From positions 62,001 through 126,000 of the forward strand of contig JAVBMR010000004.1 in the NCBI GenBank assembly GCA_031552235.1: a stretch of DNA of 64,000 nucleotides. The letters run 5' to 3'. Below, piece by piece: positions 60,629-64,000 of the stretch. Position 1 is the first letter of the stretch. The number at the start of each line of letters is the position of its first letter. The notes under the pieces were generated by a model that was not told where the DNA came from, ran no database searches, and saw only the letters and a program-made list of their open reading frames with translations. Made by a program: the position numbers and the translations under genes. The stretch comes from WRDF01 sp031552235. GTDB taxonomy: Bacteria > Bacteroidota > Bacteroidia > Bacteroidales > Rikenellaceae.

Positions 60629-63118
60629 TCAGAACCTGTAACTTGCGGATAAATAGAAACTTCGGGGGTAACTGTATAGGTATTTCGAGTCGAACGGCAC
60701 ATAACGCTGGTTCAGGCCGCTGCCACGGCGCATGACGCGCATCTGCTCATATCCGCTGTAGATTATGTCGCTGCGGTTCAGCATGTTGCTTACCGACAGC
60801 AGCAGCGTCAGCGCATTGCGCTTTATGTCGAACGATTTCATGATGAAGAAATCGACGGTCACGGCGTCGGGCAGTTGTTCCTGCGCGACGAATTCCCGGA
60901 AAAGTTCGGGCGAATCGGCCAGCATATAGGCGCGCTCCATGCGCCTCAGCGGGTTGGCTGCTACATAACGGCTACCCATGTAGTTGAATGCCAGCGATGT
61001 TATAAAGCCATAAACGTTGTATTCGATTTCGGCGCTCGCGGCCACCTCGGGCGTATTCCCCACCCTGTAACCTGTCAGGTAGGTCCGCGCGTTCTCGACA
61101 TAGGTGGTCAGCAGGGCGTCGTCGTATATTTTGACCGAAGGGTCGGAGGTGTATTCGTATTTCCCGGCGGAAGCTGCGACGGACAGCGACAGGCGCGGTG
61201 AAAAATCGTAACGCGCGCCTAACTCAATCCCGTAAAAGCCCTTCGAAATGCCGCTTACGACCATGTCTGAGTAGACCGACTCGATATCGTCGTAATAGGC
61301 GTAAACTTCCGCACCGTGCGATGTGGCCGCATAGAACCCGGCCAGCTTGCACATAAATCGGTTGATTGTCATAATGTATTCCGCCTCGCCCGACAGGACG
61401 GCAAGTGCCTGCGGATTATCGACAATCATATTGGCCGACTCTGGCGAAACGAACATCGCGCCTGCCTCGGGGGCGACCCGCGCCGCAAGCCCGGTCGCAC
61501 GCAGGATATGCCTTGGCGAGAAAGAATAACTTGCCGACAGCTTGGCCGTATAGGTGTCGAGTTTTATTTCATCGGAATTGCCATATGAGGCGTTGCCCGG
61601 ATGCAATTCCTTCTCGTAGTTACCTTTACGCATTACCGCGACGCCGCCTAATTCGGCCGCGGCGGTAAGCCGGAATCGGTTGCCCGCGTAATTATACGAG
61701 GCATACAACTCATATTTCCGCATGCGCAAATTATAGTTATACCCGAACTCGTCGCCCTCGCCGACCAGCCGTCCCGGATCGCGCAGGTCGTTGAGCCATT
61801 TGCCGCCATAGCGGGTGGTGTCTGCGAGATACTGGTCGGCATTGAGGAAAGGCTCGCCGCCGAGCATATCGTCCACACGTTTGAAATAACGCACATCGTC
61901 GGCACGCAGGCGCATGCCGTAAACGGCGTTGTTCCTGTCGTCCATTTTCGTACGGAAAGACACCACGCCCTGCAAATCGTTATTGCGCTCCACCCTGTCC
62001 TCGATAAAATACCGGGCACCGCCCTCCTCCACGGGCAGCCTGCCGTTGAAACGGTTCACTTCGCACACGCGCGCCCAGTCTATCTGTGTGATGGCCGGGT
62101 CGCCCGACCGCCATTTTTCACGCAGGAAATCGCCGGTCGGGGTATCGCCGTAATAGCTCGGCATGTAGCGGTAGTAGTCGGGATACGGCGTTTCGGCATC
62201 GAACCACGCGAGCGAACTGTACGCGTTCCCGCCGCCGGTATAGGAAAGCGTCACATTGATTTTCGTATCCTTCGAAAGCGTGCCTTCGTAACCGGCATAC
62301 ACCAGAACCGGTGCGGACTTCCGCTTCCGCGAATATAGTTCTTCGCCGCCGCCGTAACCCCACGCCGGGTTGTAATAATTATCGCCCGTGAGTTCGAACG
62401 CCTCCATCGTGGCGGACGAGCGGAGGCCTTTTTCGGCATACGCGGCAAAAACGCCAGCGGTAAAACTATGAAAATCACTGAATTTGTATTTATGCAACGA
62501 TGACAAAGCGAACTCCGACGACTTCAGTCCGTGCATGGGCCTATCCTCTCCCGCCCTCGCGGTTATGCTGTTCGCCGTCCAGTACGGGGAGTCGCCGGAC
62601 GGCTGCCCGGCATAGGAAGCATTCGCGGCTGCACTCCCGCCGCGGCTGGTATATGCAGTCCCGGCACGCCAGCCTTGCGGGATCATCAAAGGGTCGGGCG
62701 TAAATGTTTCTACTCCACCAGAAAGCCCGGCGGCCCTGTCCGTGAAACCGATGCCGCCGACAGCGGACTTCGACATACGCGAGCGCCTCAATATCGACAA
62801 TAAAGCATAATCGTAATGTCCCGTCAACCTGCCTGAAAGCTCGATATCGCCGAGGTAAGCACGTTCCAACGGCACATCGAAACCGCGTCTGGCGTACCTC
62901 ACGCCCGAAAAATTGAATTCGGCCATGCGCGTAAAAATGTCGGTTCCGCCTTCTAACGGGGCATAAAAAAGCGTCAGGTCGGTTTCCGACCCGGCGCTCT
63001 CTATGAATTGGGAGGAACTCCCCGAAACGTAATATTCGTAAGGGTTATGCTGCGCGAATGCCGATGACAGGGACAATCCCATGGCGGCAGATAGCGATAT
63101 CAACCTCTTGATGCGCAT
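60629..63118 (-). CDS. TonB-dependent-receptor-like outer-membrane barrel
   Basis: 829 residues with a signal peptide (MRIKRLISLSAAMGLSLSSAFA) and an aromatic, alternating beta-barrel sequence that ends FYLSASYRF with the outer-membrane C-terminal Phe. The N-terminal part keeps traces of the plug (FNFSGVRYARRGFDVPLERAYLGDIE and SAVGGIGFTDRAAG), resembling the receptors that accompany DUF5689 proteins. I see no carboxypeptidase-like N-terminal domain and no clear TonB box, so the plug region is short or degenerate. It heads a three-gene operon with two DUF5689 lipoproteins. Confidence 0.8.
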   Translation of the reverse strand: MRIKRLISLSAAMGLSLSSAFAQHNPYEYYVSGSSSQFIESAGSETDLTLFYAPLEGGTDIFTRMAEFNFSGVRYARRGFDVPLERAYLGDIELSGRLTGHYDYALLSILRRSRMSKSAVGGIGFTDRAAGLSGGVETFTPDPLMIPQGWRAGTAYTSRGGSAAANASYAGQPSGDSPYWTANSITARAGEDRPMHGLKSSEFALSSLHKYKFSDFHSFTAGVFAAYAEKGLRSSATMEAFELTGDNYYNPAWGYGGGEELYSRKRKSAPVLVYAGYEGTLSKDTKINVTLSYTGGGNAYSSLAWFDAETPYPDYYRYMPSYYGDTPTGDFLREKWRSGDPAITQIDWARVCEVNRFNGRLPVEEGGARYFIEDRVERNNDLQGVVSFRTKMDDRNNAVYGMRLRADDVRYFKRVDDMLGGEPFLNADQYLADTTRYGGKWLNDLRDPGRLVGEGDEFGYNYNLRMRKYELYASYNYAGNRFRLTAAAELGGVAVMRKGNYEKELHPGNASYGNSDEIKLDTYTAKLSASYSFSPRHILRATGLAARVAPEAGAMFVSPESANMIVDNPQALAVLSGEAEYIMTINRFMCKLAGFYAATSHGAEVYAYYDDIESVYSDMVVSGISKGFYGIELGARYDFSPRLSLSVAASAGKYEYTSDPSVKIYDDALLTTYVENARTYLTGYRVGNTPEVAASAEIEYNVYGFITSLAFNYMGSRYVAANPLRRMERAYMLADSPELFREFVAQEQLPDAVTVDFFIMKSFDIKRNALTLLLSVSNMLNRSDIIYSGYEQMRVMRRGSGLNQRYVPFDSKYLYSYPRSFYLSASYRF

Positions 63119-63261
63119 TAGTAAGTCGGGTTAGTAGTTTTTCCGGCAAGCCGCGCTCCGCCGTCGGCCGTCAGCCGCCTGCCGGATGCGAAAATACAAA
63201 AAAACTAATCAATTCGACCTTTTGCGCTATTTTTCAGGCCGTATGTGTTTAAGATTTAATT

Positions 63262-63909
63262 TTAAGGCCAAAAATCTATTTCTCTCAGTAATTTGATATA
63301 CTTTGCTTCATTGGGTTTTCTTCCCTTCAAGGCATCGGTAATGATCTTGTTGCATATGTCCGACAACTGCAATGCCCTGTTTTTAGGCATGTGAATCCTA
63401 CGCGCCCATAATTCGCCATCAACCACACATCGGAATGTTGCGCTCTCGCCATCACTGACAACTTCTATCACACCAGGCGTACGTTCCATTGGTTTGAAAC
63501 CGCGCATCAATACAGCAGTCATCTCGCCTCGCAATTCCACCGCGAATCGTTCACTTACCTCGAACGATTTCGGCTTCGGACTGTATTTCCGATACAATTC
63601 AGGAGCGGTAGTGGAACTCGCCTGATGAATTTCACGCATTTTCTCTTGGCTGTTAGACAACCGAAAGACTTGCAGTGTATAGGTTTCGCGGCAACGGTCT
63701 TTTACTATGCGAAACGCCAAGACATCACGGAAAGATGGTGAATATATGTATTCCGCAAAGATTCTCGTATCCCCGAAGAGTATCCTATCCAAATAAGTCT
63801 CGGCCTTGGCGTCATACAAATCAAAACCGTCGGAATTATCAACACTTTGTGAAAAAGAGAACTGCGTCGACAGCGCGCACGCTATTAATAAAAAAAGCGT
63901 TTTTTTCAT
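63262..63909 (-). CDS. Exported protein of unknown function
   Basis: 215 residues with a Sec signal (MKKTLFLLIACALSTQFSFS, cleaved before QSVDN). The mature domain contains AEYIYSPSFRDVLAFRIVKD, ETYTLQVFRLSN, a central RFAVELRGEMTAVLMRGF and a C-terminal HMPKNRALQLSDICNKIITDAL helix. I do not recognise the family. Single-gene unit with a good promoter. Confidence 0.75.
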   Translation of the reverse strand: MKKTLFLLIACALSTQFSFSQSVDNSDGFDLYDAKAETYLDRILFGDTRIFAEYIYSPSFRDVLAFRIVKDRCRETYTLQVFRLSNSQEKMREIHQASSTTAPELYRKYSPKPKSFEVSERFAVELRGEMTAVLMRGFKPMERTPGVIEVVSDGESATFRCVVDGELWARRIHMPKNRALQLSDICNKIITDALKGRKPNEAKYIKLLREIDFWP

Positions 63910-63915
63910 ACGAAA

Positions 63916-63953
63916 AAAGGGTTATAGTTGACATTAATCAAATATAACCCTTT
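63916..63953. repeat. Hairpin overlapping the 63909 promoter
   Basis: AAAGGGTTATA and TATAACCCTTT, perfect 11-bp arms with a 16-nt loop. The right arm overlaps the -7 box at 63939-63946, so it could act as an operator or as the terminator of the gene entering from the right. Confidence 0.55.
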
Positions 63954-63969
63954 ATATCAAGAAAAACAA
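63939..63969 (-). promoter_or_regulatory. Promoter of the 63262-63909 gene
   Basis: Minus strand TTG (63967-63969), 20-nt spacer, TATATTTG (63939-63946), 30 nt before the ATG. Confidence 0.6.
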
Positions 63970-63972
63970 GCA

Positions 63973-64000
63973 CTAATACCCGAGTATCCTCATCATCGAG
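63973..64000 (-). CDS. Possible 3' end of a further minus-strand gene
   Basis: One frame reads ...SMMRILGY and then TAG at 63973-63975, with a hairpin 20 bp downstream. Only eight codons are visible, so this is a weak call and the product cannot be named. Confidence 0.25.

Overview
The window looks like chromosomal DNA of a Bacteroidota, most likely order Bacteroidales. A Rikenellaceae/Alistipes-type genome is plausible, but I cannot prove the family. Support comes from a six-gene Na+-NQR operon, a type III glutamine synthetase, DUF5689 lipoproteins beside a TonB-receptor-like barrel, a FISUMP-like lipoprotein, a GIN-domain (DUF2807) protein, weak Shine-Dalgarno sites and many promoters with the Bacteroidota -7 box TAnnTTTG. 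Most of the window is housekeeping DNA. I saw no rRNA, tRNA, CRISPR array, intact insertion sequence or complete prophage.

Layout. 1-4 kb: 5' part of a PLP-homeostasis gene, lpdA, an inverted-repeat-bounded element, then truA-galK on the minus strand. 4-13 kb: plus-strand run dapB, lepB, yigZ-type, pyrB-pyrI, uvrA, M16 protease, O-methyltransferase. 13-22 kb: a secreted protein of unknown function, phosphohexomutase (minus), dnaA, bcp, recA, rel, a small membrane protein and a HIT protein. 22-25 kb: an AT-rich interval with an XRE regulator and a metal-uptake pair (binding protein plus ATPase) that lacks a permease. 25-32 kb (minus): nnr and nqrABCDEF. 32-43 kb: tatD-tcdA, a D-2-hydroxyacid dehydrogenase, gpmI and alaS (minus), two tandem M23 peptidase paralogues and glnA-III. 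43-51 kb: an AddB-like nuclease with a GIN-domain gene (minus), divergent from an AddA-like helicase-nuclease. 51-56 kb (minus): tsf, rpsB, rpsI, rplM with long structured leaders, an Imm17-like membrane protein, and era with a duplicated 3' end flanking a lipoprotein gene. 56-64 kb: a secreted two-repeat protein, obgE (plus), a hairpin-rich gap, two DUF5689 lipoproteins with an outer-membrane barrel, and one more secreted protein.

Most unusual points. (1) A 160-bp copy of the end of era lies 642 bp beyond the intact gene. It differs at four positions, all synonymous, and a FISUMP-like lipoprotein gene lies between the copies; this looks like an insertion that rebuilt the era 3' end. (2) The rplM-rpsI-rpsB-tsf operon has a roughly 180-nt leader with a possible 48-codon ORF, and a 279-nt hairpin-rich rpsI-rpsB spacer. 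(3) A perfect TGTGA-N6-TCACA palindrome lies about 50 bp upstream of the predicted nqr start. (4) A 141-bp element with 19-bp inverted ends lies between lpdA and galK. I did not find a clearly new multi-gene system; the era cassette and the ribosomal leaders are the best leads.
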